The notes under the pieces were generated by a model. That model saw only the letters and a list, made by a program, of their open reading frames with translations, had not been told where the DNA came from and did no database searches. Positions 1 to 5,403 of a stretch of DNA of 5,546 nucleotides are shown here, piece by piece. How positions within the stretch are numbered: position 1 is the first letter of the stretch; every line of letters starts with the position of its first letter. The position numbers and the translations under genes are program-made. This DNA comes from Desulfurococcales archaeon. Lineage in GTDB: Archaea > Thermoproteota > Thermoprotei_A > Sulfolobales > WANQ01. Where the stretch lies: assembly GCA_027043985.1 (NCBI GenBank), contig JALUDQ010000056.1, positions 1 through 5,546 on the forward strand, given 5' to 3'.

Positions 1-87
1 GGTAGTAGTGGCTGTCGTTGTCGTCTGAGTCGTAGTAGTTGTTGGAGAAGTTGTCGTAGTTCGTGTTGTCGTAGTTGTGGTGGTTGT
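1..87 (-). repeat. Thr-codon low-complexity tract (stalk)
   Basis: These 29 codons (residues 597-625 of the minus-strand surface protein) encode Thr at all but five positions, broken only by single R, S, P, Q and A residues. All four ACN codons are mixed (ACA, ACG, ACT, ACC). The repeat is therefore kept at the protein level rather than being a recent DNA microsatellite. Such stalks are usually O-glycosylated spacers between an extracellular domain and a membrane anchor. The tract runs off the left edge of the window, so its full length is unknown. Confidence 0.85.
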
Positions 88-1875
88 GGGTGCTGTTTTT
101 TCTGCTACTACTGCTAGTGGTGATAGGTGTGTTAGCTGTACTTCTACGTATCCTTGTGTCTTGTTTACTTCTACTGGTTTTATGAACTCCCATTTACTGT
201 TTACCCAGTGGGCTACGTAGATTTCTTCTCCTTCTTTTAGCATTGATGTATTGAATGGTAGTTTCACTTTCACGCTTCCCGCTTCTAGTGTTGTTTCTAT
301 GTAGTAGTAGTCTGAGAGCTTCTTGTAGGTGTCTGGTATTGGTGTTTCACCGCGTAGTAGTTTTCTTGCTCTCTCTATTGTCATATTTCTACCAGCTATT
401 CTTGCATTGCTTGAGAACTCTATCTCAATGGTCTTGTTCTTGAATTCTACTCTTATCTTTTTATCGCTTGGTGGTGCGTAGAATCTTATTTCGGTGGCGT
501 TTGCTGTTGTGAGTTTTACTACTGCCATCTTAGTGTTGTTGGTTACGGCTATGTAGGCTTTGTTTGTATGCTCGTATTGTTCATATACCATTACATCTGG
601 CTCAGTTATCGGTTCAAGTACTGTTCCGTTAACCATTAGTCTTAGTTTTCTTGCTTCTGAGGCATTTTGTGGTGTAAATACTAGTTGGGTATAGGTATTA
701 TTGTTTAATACTAGTTTTATCCCATCATGTGTTATTATCTTTGCATAACTATCACTTGTCGCATCCATTAATAGTCTTGGAACCTGGGTGTTGAAGAACC
801 CTTGCACTAGGTAGGGGTCTATTGCATCGAATAAGCCGTTCCCAACACCTTTTACTATAACCTTGTCTCCAACTGTGTCTATTGTTAGTGTTGCTAGTAT
901 TTTTCTAAGTATAGTATTGGCTTCTGGATCTAATGGTACTCCCTTGCTGAAGTTGCCCTTTACTAATAGGTATGCGTCGAGGTTGAATTTTGCTGTAAAA
1001 GTGTTACCAGTTGAAGTTGCGTTAAAGTTGCCGTCTATTGATCCATTAACTCTCTCTATTGAGACATTGTATTTCTCTAATAGTTTTCTAAACTGGTTAG
1101 CAAGTTCTTGTTCTGTTTCATTAAACTTCCTTACCGTTGTATTCTGGTACTCAATGTAGACTTTACCATTTGGCCCAAACTGTGGTTGTGGAAGCGTTGT
1201 TGTACCAGATAATGCTAGAATAGGCATTATTGTAGCATATAGTGCTTGGATGTTGTTTGCTTCCGCTTTAATGTATACATGACTTGTAATCTTGTCGGGC
1301 TCTGCTATAGACGTATAGTTTGCAGTCATTTGAGACTGATTACCCATAACATTGACTACGGCGTTATCAGTATATAGCTTTGTTATTGTCTTGTTCGGCT
1401 GGTTTAATACCGTTATAGTTAATGGTACATTATAGTTCATGTTAACTTGTCCAGCATTAAAATTGAATACTAGGTGAAGCATACCATCAAGTCTATCTGC
1501 ATTACCGGATATATTGCCCTTTATATAGCCGTCAGCATTCATATTGCTCGTTGAAGGCGATGAGGACCCGTAGACTGCTTGAAAAGTTCCCTTAGAAGTC
1601 AATGTAAAGTATAGGTTTGATTCGTTGAATACTAGTTTACCATTACCAGTTACTTGGCCGCTCATATTCTCGGGGAACGTGACATCGTATTCAATGCTTC
1701 CATTAAGAGTATTTTCTTCTCCCCCTATGTTAACTGTTACTTGTACTTTGGGCTTATAACCTGGTAGCGATGGCAGTACTGGTACTGGTTGACTTTGAGC
1801 AAAAGCTGTTGCTGAAAACACTGGTAGTATTATCATTGATAACAAGATTATTGATATTACATATATTTTATCCAT
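1..1875 (-). CDS. Large secreted, sequon-rich surface protein with Thr-rich stalk (3' end outside window)
   Basis: The minus-strand frame is open from ATG at 1875 to the window edge, giving 625 codons with no stop, so the C-terminus is missing. Residues about 4-24 form a hydrophobic signal peptide with a plausible cleavage site after AFA (A26). The next roughly 480 residues are rich in Asn, Thr, Ser and Val and look beta-rich. I count about 22 N-X-S/T sequons up to residue 571, as expected of an archaeal S-layer-associated glycoprotein. Residues about 526-592 (HWVNSKWEF at 556-564, HLSPLAVV at 583-590) resemble the small domain that often precedes the C-terminal anchor of archaeal surface proteins. 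An almost pure Thr stalk follows from residue 597. By analogy, a C-terminal membrane helix probably follows outside the window. No catalytic motif was recognised, and the role (adhesin, envelope protein or binding protein) is unknown. It lies downstream of the regulator gene on the same strand, but a 132-base gap suggests its own promoter. Confidence 0.88.
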   Translation of the reverse strand, partial: MDKIYVISIILLSMIILPVFSATAFAQSQPVPVLPSLPGYKPKVQVTVNIGGEENTLNGSIEYDVTFPENMSGQVTGNGKLVFNESNLYFTLTSKGTFQAVYGSSSPSTSNMNADGYIKGNISGNADRLDGMLHLVFNFNAGQVNMNYNVPLTITVLNQPNKTITKLYTDNAVVNVMGNQSQMTANYTSIAEPDKITSHVYIKAEANNIQALYATIMPILALSGTTTLPQPQFGPNGKVYIEYQNTTVRKFNETEQELANQFRKLLEKYNVSIERVNGSIDGNFNATSTGNTFTAKFNLDAYLLVKGNFSKGVPLDPEANTILRKILATLTIDTVGDKVIVKGVGNGLFDAIDPYLVQGFFNTQVPRLLMDATSDSYAKIITHDGIKLVLNNNTYTQLVFTPQNASEARKLRLMVNGTVLEPITEPDVMVYEQYEHTNKAYIAVTNNTKMAVVKLTTANATEIRFYAPPSDKKIRVEFKNKTIEIEFSSNARIAGRNMTIERARKLLRGETPIPDTYKKLSDYYYIETTLEAGSVKVKLPFNTSMLKEGEEIYVAHWVNSKWEFIKPVEVNKTQGYVEVQLTHLSPLAVVAEKTAPTTTTTTTTRTTTTSPTTTTTQTTTTATTT

Positions 1876-1912
1876 TTCTATCAGCTTTTCACGTGCATGA
1901 GAACATTTTTCC

Positions 1913-1924
1913 TAACCGGGGTTA
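1913..1924. repeat. Short inverted repeat upstream of the surface-protein gene
   Basis: TAACC (1913-1917) and GGTTA (1920-1924) are perfect inverted 5-base arms around a 2-base centre. The site lies 38-49 bases before the surface-protein ATG and overlaps the possible TATA-like element. It could be a small operator, but arms this short also occur by chance. Confidence 0.3.
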
Positions 1925-1931
1925 ATAAATT
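1922..1931 (-). promoter_or_regulatory. Possible TATA box of the surface-protein gene
   Basis: On the minus strand this reads ATTTATTAA, an AT-rich TATA-like element centred about 51 bases before the ATG at 1875. Transcription about 26 bases downstream would give a leader of roughly 25 nt. The leader carries only a weak Shine-Dalgarno-like GCTGAT just before the ATG. A second AT-rich candidate lies further upstream, inside the inverted repeat at 1952-1969, so the assignment is tentative. Confidence 0.35.
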
Positions 1932-1951
1932 GAATGTAACGAACAACCAGT

Positions 1952-1969
1952 CCTAAATAACTTTTTAGG
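1952..1969. repeat. Inverted repeat CCTAAA-N6-TTTAGG in the intergenic region
   Basis: CCTAAA (1952-1957) and TTTAGG (1964-1969) are perfect 6-base inverted arms separated by 6 AT-rich bases. The site lies 39 bases past the regulator stop codon and 77 bases before the surface-protein start. It could be an operator, a TATA/BRE region of the downstream gene, or a weak hairpin at the end of the regulator transcript. No U-run follows on the minus strand, so I do not call it a terminator. Confidence 0.4.
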
Positions 1970-2007
1970 GAAACTATAGCTCTATGTTTAATAATTCTCT
2001 ATGTCTA

Positions 2008-3033
2008 CTAGGATAAAACTATATCACGTAGTATCATGGGATCCGGGATCTTCACACCAGTACGTTTTATCAGCCTTATGCTCTCCTCTACTTCTAGGTA
2101 GTCTTTGTACTCATAGAATCTTATATCATGTTTAAGGGAGTCTACGCTTATCCCCGTTTTAACTGAATACCATTCAAGCCATCTATAGGGGTCTCTTCTA
2201 TAATCTCTTATTGCATCGTGGTATAGCTTGCTTATCTTCTCCAATAAGTCTCGGTTTAGTAAGCTGTTTGCAGCCAGCGTACAGCAATGGTTTACTCCTA
2301 TGTCTTTACAAGAATATATTTCACGATAACCCATGTTCTTGAGCCTCGTTGCTAGAGGCTCCCATATCGCTACTATTTCGACTTCTCCCCTCATGAGTTT
2401 TCTAACGAGTTCTTCACCGCTATTAGCGTATACTCTCTTCTCTTCTCTACGCCCTAGTATTTTCCATGCTCTAGTTAGACATAGGTCCATGGTTGAAGCC
2501 TTTGTTGATGCACCGATACCAGTTTTTCCTTCTGGATTAATGATTATGCTTGCGCCCCCCGTTGCTCCACCGCCTATTATTTTTAGCTTGTTTGTTAGAG
2601 ATGCGTAGAGGAGCTGGGTTATCATGGGTGTTAGGGCTAGGTCTATTTTACCTAGAACTAGATCCCATGTAGCGTCCAGTCCATTACTGTAAACCTTTAC
2701 TTCTAGCGTGTATCCTAGTTTATCTCTAAGTTTCTTGGCGAAGGGTGTTATGAAGGGGTATTCGCTTGACCATATTATGCCTAGTCTTAATATCTTTCCA
2801 GGTGTACTTGTTGCCGAGTCTACTGGGTTCTTTAACGTTATTTTTACTATGCCTTCTTCTCTTATCCTTTCAACTATTCCAGAGGCTTCTAGTTCTCTTA
2901 TTATTTCTGATACTCGGCTCCTAGAGGCGTTGAGAGAGCGGGCTATGTCTGCTTGTCTTAGGCCTTTGGGGTGTTCTCGGAGTAATTGGAGTATTTTTTC
3001 TCTGAGTCTCATGGCTATCCTGTCTTCTCTCAT
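2008..3033 (-). CDS. One-component regulator: winged HTH fused to SsuA/NMT1/THI5-like ligand-binding domain
   Basis: This 341-residue protein has no signal peptide and is cytoplasmic. Residues about 8-68 form a winged helix-turn-helix: helices around LREKILQLL and LRQADIARSL, a recognition helix around NASRSRVSEIIREL (35-48), then a wing ending at VKITL (63-67). Residues about 81-290 resemble type-2 periplasmic binding proteins of the SsuA/TauA/NMT1-THI5 group: an opening LRLGIIWSSEYPF strand-helix, a GKIDLALTP segment (128-136), a GGGATGGASIII stretch (154-165) and VAIWEPLATR (221-230). The family normally delivers substrates such as sulfonates or thiamin-pyrimidine precursors to ABC importers. 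Here the fold is inferred to act as a cytoplasmic sensor. NHCC (248-251) is a notable Cys pair. The gene diverges from the symporter pair and probably regulates it and itself. ATG 3033 fits a leaderless transcript; Met8 (3012) is an alternative start. The ligand is unknown. Confidence 0.9.
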   Translation of the reverse strand: MREDRIAMRLREKILQLLREHPKGLRQADIARSLNASRSRVSEIIRELEASGIVERIREEGIVKITLKNPVDSATSTPGKILRLGIIWSSEYPFITPFAKKLRDKLGYTLEVKVYSNGLDATWDLVLGKIDLALTPMITQLLYASLTNKLKIIGGGATGGASIIINPEGKTGIGASTKASTMDLCLTRAWKILGRREEKRVYANSGEELVRKLMRGEVEIVAIWEPLATRLKNMGYREIYSCKDIGVNHCCTLAANSLLNRDLLEKISKLYHDAIRDYRRDPYRWLEWYSVKTGISVDSLKHDIRFYEYKDYLEVEESIRLIKRTGVKIPDPMILRDIVLS

Positions 3034-3055
3034 ATTGTATACTGGTTAGGTAATG

Positions 3056-3063
3056 TTTAAAAA
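3056..3063. promoter_or_regulatory. Shared bidirectional TATA box of the divergent promoter
   Basis: TTTAAAAA on the plus strand reads TTTTTAAA on the minus strand, with a self-complementary TTTAAA core (3056-3061). On the minus strand its centre is about 26 bases before the regulator ATG at 3033, the classic archaeal spacing for a leaderless mRNA. On the plus strand, initiation about 26 bases away (near 3086) would leave a leader of roughly 14 nt before the ATG at 3100. No second good TATA-like element is seen in this 66-base gap, so both genes may share it. Confidence 0.6.
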
Positions 3064-3064
3064 G

Positions 3065-3088
3065 GTTCGGTTCCGAACACTTGTTCGG
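3065..3088. promoter_or_regulatory. Operator-like array of three alternating half-sites
   Basis: Three half-sites alternate in orientation: GTTCGG (3065-3070), CCGAAC (3073-3078) and GTTCGG (3083-3088). The first two form the perfect palindrome GTTCGGTTCCGAAC. The last two form the larger perfect palindrome CCGAACACTTGTTCGG, with 7-base arms and a 2-base centre. The middle half-site belongs to both. The array lies directly beside the TATA box and covers the predicted plus-strand start site. It also overlaps the expected BRE position of the minus-strand gene. A bound wHTH dimer should therefore repress the symporter and could tune the regulator. The natural candidate binder is the adjacent 2008-3033 product, but this is inferred from position. 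Confidence 0.7.
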
Positions 3089-3099
3089 GGACATGTGGG

Positions 3100-3276
3100 A
3101 TGTCTCCGAGAACAGCTTATGTGTTATGGACTATTATAGTGTTATTGCTGGCCTACATAGTACCCTACGCGATACTATACAGTGTACGTGACTTCACGTT
3201 ATACTTGTTTTGGACAATACTAGCCCTAATACACTTCGCAGTAACCCTAGCCTATATTTCTAGGAAGGGGTGGTAA
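3100..3276 (+). CDS. Small two-helix membrane protein, DUF3311-like SSS-symporter partner
   Basis: The frame from ATG 3100 to TAA 3274-3276 encodes 58 residues. Two hydrophobic helices are clear: residues about 6-27 (YVLWTIIVLLLAYIVPYAILYS) and about 33-52 (TLYLFWTILALIHFAVTLAY). A short charged loop with R30-D31 separates them, and the protein ends in a basic tail (SRKGW). Size, topology and position directly before a sodium:solute symporter match the DUF3311 type of small protein, and recall the YhdT-PanF arrangement of enteric bacteria. The role is inferred to be an accessory or assembly subunit of the permease. Another ATG at 3093 is in a different frame and does not give a membrane protein. 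It is first in a two-gene operon, with the symporter ATG four bases after its stop, which suggests translational coupling. Confidence 0.82.
   Translation: MSPRTAYVLWTIIVLLLAYIVPYAILYSVRDFTLYLFWTILALIHFAVTLAYISRKGW
3267..3274 (+). promoter_or_regulatory. Ribosome binding site of the symporter gene, inside the preceding stop region
   Basis: GGGGTGGT is a G-rich match to the archaeal Shine-Dalgarno consensus (GGAGGTGA). It ends 6 bases before ATG 3281 and overlaps the last codons and stop of the small membrane-protein gene. This supports the 3281 start and coupled translation of the two subunits. Confidence 0.55.
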
Positions 3277-3280
3277 GGGT

Positions 3281-4735
3281 ATGAATGGACTATACGTTTA
3301 CTTATCTGTACTAGCAGTATACTTTATTGTTGGAACTGGTATAGCCGTTTATTCTAGGAGGAAGGGTGTTAAGACTAGCAGTGACTACTATGTAGCGGGG
3401 TACAAGCTGGGCGGTTTCCTCTCCGCGATGACCTATGCTGCTACAACTTATAGCGCGTTCATGATGATAGGTCTGGTTGGGTTCGCTTATGCTACTGGTG
3501 TTGGTGCTTTCGGCTTCGAGCTCCTATATTTGTTGTCGACTGTCGCCCTACTAGCATTGTTTTCCAAGAAGGTTTGGAGGCTTGCACGTGAGAGGAAATG
3601 GGTTAGCCCAGCGGAAATGCTCGGAGACCTCTATGGGTCTAAGTGGCTTAGCATTCTAGTAGCAATAGTCTACTTGTTCGCACTCCTACCCTATATTACA
3701 GCCCAGCTAGTGGGATTAGGGAATATGCTTCAGGGTGTTGGCTCGGCATACTGGGTCGGCATAGTCTTGGGTGCAGTAATAGTCTTCCTATGGACTTATC
3801 TAGCTGGTATATGGAGTGTTGCTTCAACAGACGCCTATCAGGGCTTGTGGATGATATTATCAGCTATAGCCTTCATATTATGGCTTCTATTCGCACTCTT
3901 ACCATCCAAAGGACTAAGCCTAGGAGAAGCAACGAGAATCTTGGGAGAGAAGGGGTTACTGGGGATTACTGGGTTCTGGGCTCCCACAGTATTCCTTGCC
4001 TTCACATTACCCTGGCTGTTCTTCGCGGTAACTAATCCCCAAGTCGTTCAAAGACTCTACATGCCACGTGATGAGAAGGCGTTAAAGGCTATGATAAAGT
4101 ACTTCCTAGTATTCGGGTTCACCTACACAGTAATAGTAACATTAATCGGCTTATTCGCTAGATCGCTAAGCCTCGTGGGAGCCTTACCGGATTTAACGAA
4201 GGCTAGAGACCTCGTAACCCCAACACTCATATCCATGGCCAACCCATTGTTTGGAGCAATTGTTTTCACTAGCATCGTTGCAGCTGCTATCTCAACAATG
4301 GATTCCATAATACTAACACTATCTAGTAGTGCTTCAAGAGACCTCTACGCAAGGCTAAGAGAGAAACCTAGTCATAGAGTAGAACTAACCATAGGTTATG
4401 CAACAATAACCCTACTAGTAATAATAGTATCAGTTATGGCTTGGTTTAAACCCGGCTACGTCGTAGAACTATCAGTCCTATCATCAGTAATACTACTACC
4501 CCTAGCACCAATAACTCTAGCCGCATGGATCCTACCCGAACGAGTAAGAGGAAAACAAGCATACGCGTACACAGCACTAATAATAGGCGCCGGGATGGGA
4601 GTCTATGCATCACTAATATATGGACCGAAGAAAGCCTTCATAACAACATGGCTTGGAATACCTGTTTCAGCATGGATACTAGTTGTCTCAACAATAATAG
4701 TAGCAGCAGGCTTGCTTGCAAAGAGAAAGAGCTGA
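3281..4735 (+). CDS. Sodium:solute symporter (SSS family) permease
   Basis: This 484-residue, very hydrophobic protein has about 13 predicted membrane helices, the usual SSS number and length: roughly 4-24, 45-75, 81-96, 122-150, 157-176, 185-207, 232-250, 271-293, 322-345, 368-387, 393-417, 427-447 and 459-480. Family hallmarks are SDYYVAGYKLGGFLSAMTYAA (34-54) before and within the second helix, TNPQVVQRLY (251-260), and AAAISTMDS (334-342) followed by SSSASRDLY (348-356). In this family the Ser-Thr pair (here S338/T339, equivalent to PutP S340/T341) helps coordinate the Na2 sodium ion. The protein should import a small solute with Na+ across the cytoplasmic membrane. The SSS family covers sugars, amino acids, pantothenate, carboxylates and predicted thiamin precursors, and the substrate cannot be read from sequence. 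It forms an operon with the 58-residue protein and lies divergent from its likely regulator. Confidence 0.95.
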   Translation: MNGLYVYLSVLAVYFIVGTGIAVYSRRKGVKTSSDYYVAGYKLGGFLSAMTYAATTYSAFMMIGLVGFAYATGVGAFGFELLYLLSTVALLALFSKKVWRLARERKWVSPAEMLGDLYGSKWLSILVAIVYLFALLPYITAQLVGLGNMLQGVGSAYWVGIVLGAVIVFLWTYLAGIWSVASTDAYQGLWMILSAIAFILWLLFALLPSKGLSLGEATRILGEKGLLGITGFWAPTVFLAFTLPWLFFAVTNPQVVQRLYMPRDEKALKAMIKYFLVFGFTYTVIVTLIGLFARSLSLVGALPDLTKARDLVTPTLISMANPLFGAIVFTSIVAAAISTMDSIILTLSSSASRDLYARLREKPSHRVELTIGYATITLLVIIVSVMAWFKPGYVVELSVLSSVILLPLAPITLAAWILPERVRGKQAYAYTALIIGAGMGVYASLIYGPKKAFITTWLGIPVSAWILVVSTIIVAAGLLAKRKS

Positions 4736-4742
4736 TAATACA

Positions 4743-4751
4743 TTATTTTAA
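4743..4751 (+). promoter_or_regulatory. TATA-like box of the nucleotidyltransferase gene
   Basis: TTATTTTAA lies just after the symporter stop, and its centre (4747) is 26 bases before GTG 4773. This is the spacing expected for leaderless archaeal transcription starting at or next to that codon. It argues that the downstream pair has its own promoter despite the short 37-base gap after the symporter gene. Confidence 0.5.
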
Positions 4752-4772
4752 GGGTTTCAACGAAAATATTAT

Positions 4773-5399
4773 GTGAAGTGTAAAGCCTTGACTGAAGACA
4801 ATATTGAATTAGAAGACGAGATTAGGAGACTAATGACCGTGTGGAAACAAGTATCTAGGTGGCTTCAAAACCTTCCCGATGATACAAGTCGTTTTCTAGG
4901 ATTCTTCGCTTGGCTTAACTCCTATTTAGAAGAGAAAGGATATGGTAGAATAATAATTGTTGGCGGCTTCGCTGTAGAGATCTATACTGGTTCAACGTAT
5001 AGGACACTCGATGTCGATATAATTGTTGAGGGATCACGTGCTCGGAGAATAGTAGAGGAGTTCATAAAAACTATATCGGAGAAACCTACAGGCAGAGTAT
5101 ATATGATAATGCTACCATTACTCGCGTCAAAAGCAGTAGACATAGTTGGCTCATACTATGTAAGCGGGAAGCCTCTTGTAAAGATAAGTATAGATAAATA
5201 TCATGTATATGTTGAGCCTCCGGAAGAATTAATCGTGAAGTATCTCTCGGCCTGGAAGTATTGGAGAAGTGAAGAAGATAGAGACAAAGTGTTAATCCTC
5301 TATAGGAGCCTTAGAGATAGACTCGACTTAGACTATATTAGGAGTAGAGCTCGTAGCGAGGGAGTAGAAGACCTGCTAAGAAAACTAGTTGAGGAATAA
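4773..5399 (+). CDS. Nucleotidyltransferase-fold protein (MNT/AbiEii/DUF6036-like)
   Basis: The protein has 208 residues from GTG 4773. The nucleotidyltransferase core is clear: a VGGFAVEIY motif (63-71) followed by YRTLDVDIIV (76-85). This gives the GG-x(14)-D-x-D pattern with D80 and D82 as likely metal ligands, and D123 (AVDIVG) as a candidate third acidic residue. The C-terminal part (PPEELIVKYLSAWKYW at 149-164, then a helical tail with LDLDYIRSRARSEG) matches the layout of DUF6036/AbiEii-type proteins. Known relatives include AMP- or pyrimidine-adding enzymes of toxin-antitoxin systems such as MNT-HEPN and AbiE; which role applies here is not known. The catalytic positions look intact. 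The start is uncertain: GTG 4773 fits the TATA spacing, while ATG 4833 (Met21) has a good Shine-Dalgarno and would give 188 residues. A charged partner gene begins four bases after its stop. Confidence 0.85.
   Translation: MKCKALTEDNIELEDEIRRLMTVWKQVSRWLQNLPDDTSRFLGFFAWLNSYLEEKGYGRIIIVGGFAVEIYTGSTYRTLDVDIIVEGSRARRIVEEFIKTISEKPTGRVYMIMLPLLASKAVDIVGSYYVSGKPLVKISIDKYHVYVEPPEELIVKYLSAWKYWRSEEDRDKVLILYRSLRDRLDLDYIRSRARSEGVEDLLRKLVEE
4824..4828 (+). promoter_or_regulatory. Shine-Dalgarno-like AGGAG before an alternative internal start
   Basis: AGGAG lies 4 bases before ATG 4833, codon 21 of the nucleotidyltransferase frame. GTG 4773 has no comparable motif at a useful distance (AAGGG is about 18 bases away). 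The signal therefore favours 4833 if the mRNA has a leader, while the upstream TATA box favours 4773 if it is leaderless. The first 20 residues are acidic and helical and precede the recognised core, so homology cannot decide from this sequence alone. Confidence 0.4.
5391..5394 (+). promoter_or_regulatory. Ribosome binding site for the gene starting at 5404
   Basis: GAGG lies in the last codons of the nucleotidyltransferase gene, 9 bases before ATG 5404. It supports this start and co-translation of the two genes. ATG at 5399 is followed immediately by GAA TGA, so it cannot be the start. Confidence 0.4.
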
Positions 5400-5403
5400 T
5401 GGA

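Noticed and set aside
1..90. Possible tandem DNA repeat or CRISPR-like array at the left edge
   Set aside because: The repetition is of Thr codons with freely varying third bases. There are no constant repeats with spacers.
255..443. Plus-strand open frame of 62 codons
   Set aside because: It lies wholly inside the minus-strand surface-protein gene. Its Leu/Ser/Phe-rich translation is what an antisense shadow of that frame gives, and there is no ribosome site.
863..1159. Plus-strand open frame of 98 codons
   Set aside because: Antisense to the continuous, signal-peptide-bearing surface-protein frame, with no family resemblance and no promoter.
1391..1398. Additional operator half-sites (TTGTTCGG at 1391-1398, TTGTTCG on the minus strand at 1940-1946)
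   Set aside because: They are single half-sites without a partner, one of them inside coding sequence. Isolated 6-8-base matches are expected by chance, so I do not extend the regulon to the surface protein.
2333..3049. Two plus-strand frames (91 and 113 codons) opposite the regulator
   Set aside because: Both are antisense to a clear wHTH/binding-protein gene, and their translations are low-complexity hydrophobic shadows.
3093..3194. Alternative ATG at 3093 upstream of the small membrane protein
   Set aside because: It opens a different frame that stops after about 33 codons and lacks membrane helices. The 3100 frame gives two clean helices.
3790..4035. 81-codon plus-strand frame inside the symporter gene
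   Set aside because: It overlaps transmembrane helices 5-7 of a well-supported SSS permease in another frame, and its translation has no recognisable features.
4123..4308. 61-codon minus-strand frame inside the symporter gene
   Set aside because: Antisense shadow covering the conserved Na2-site region of the permease.
4525..4776. 83-codon plus-strand frame overlapping the symporter end
   Set aside because: An out-of-frame Ser/Thr/Asn/Arg-rich translation. The permease frame continues in register to a proper basic C-terminus at 4735.
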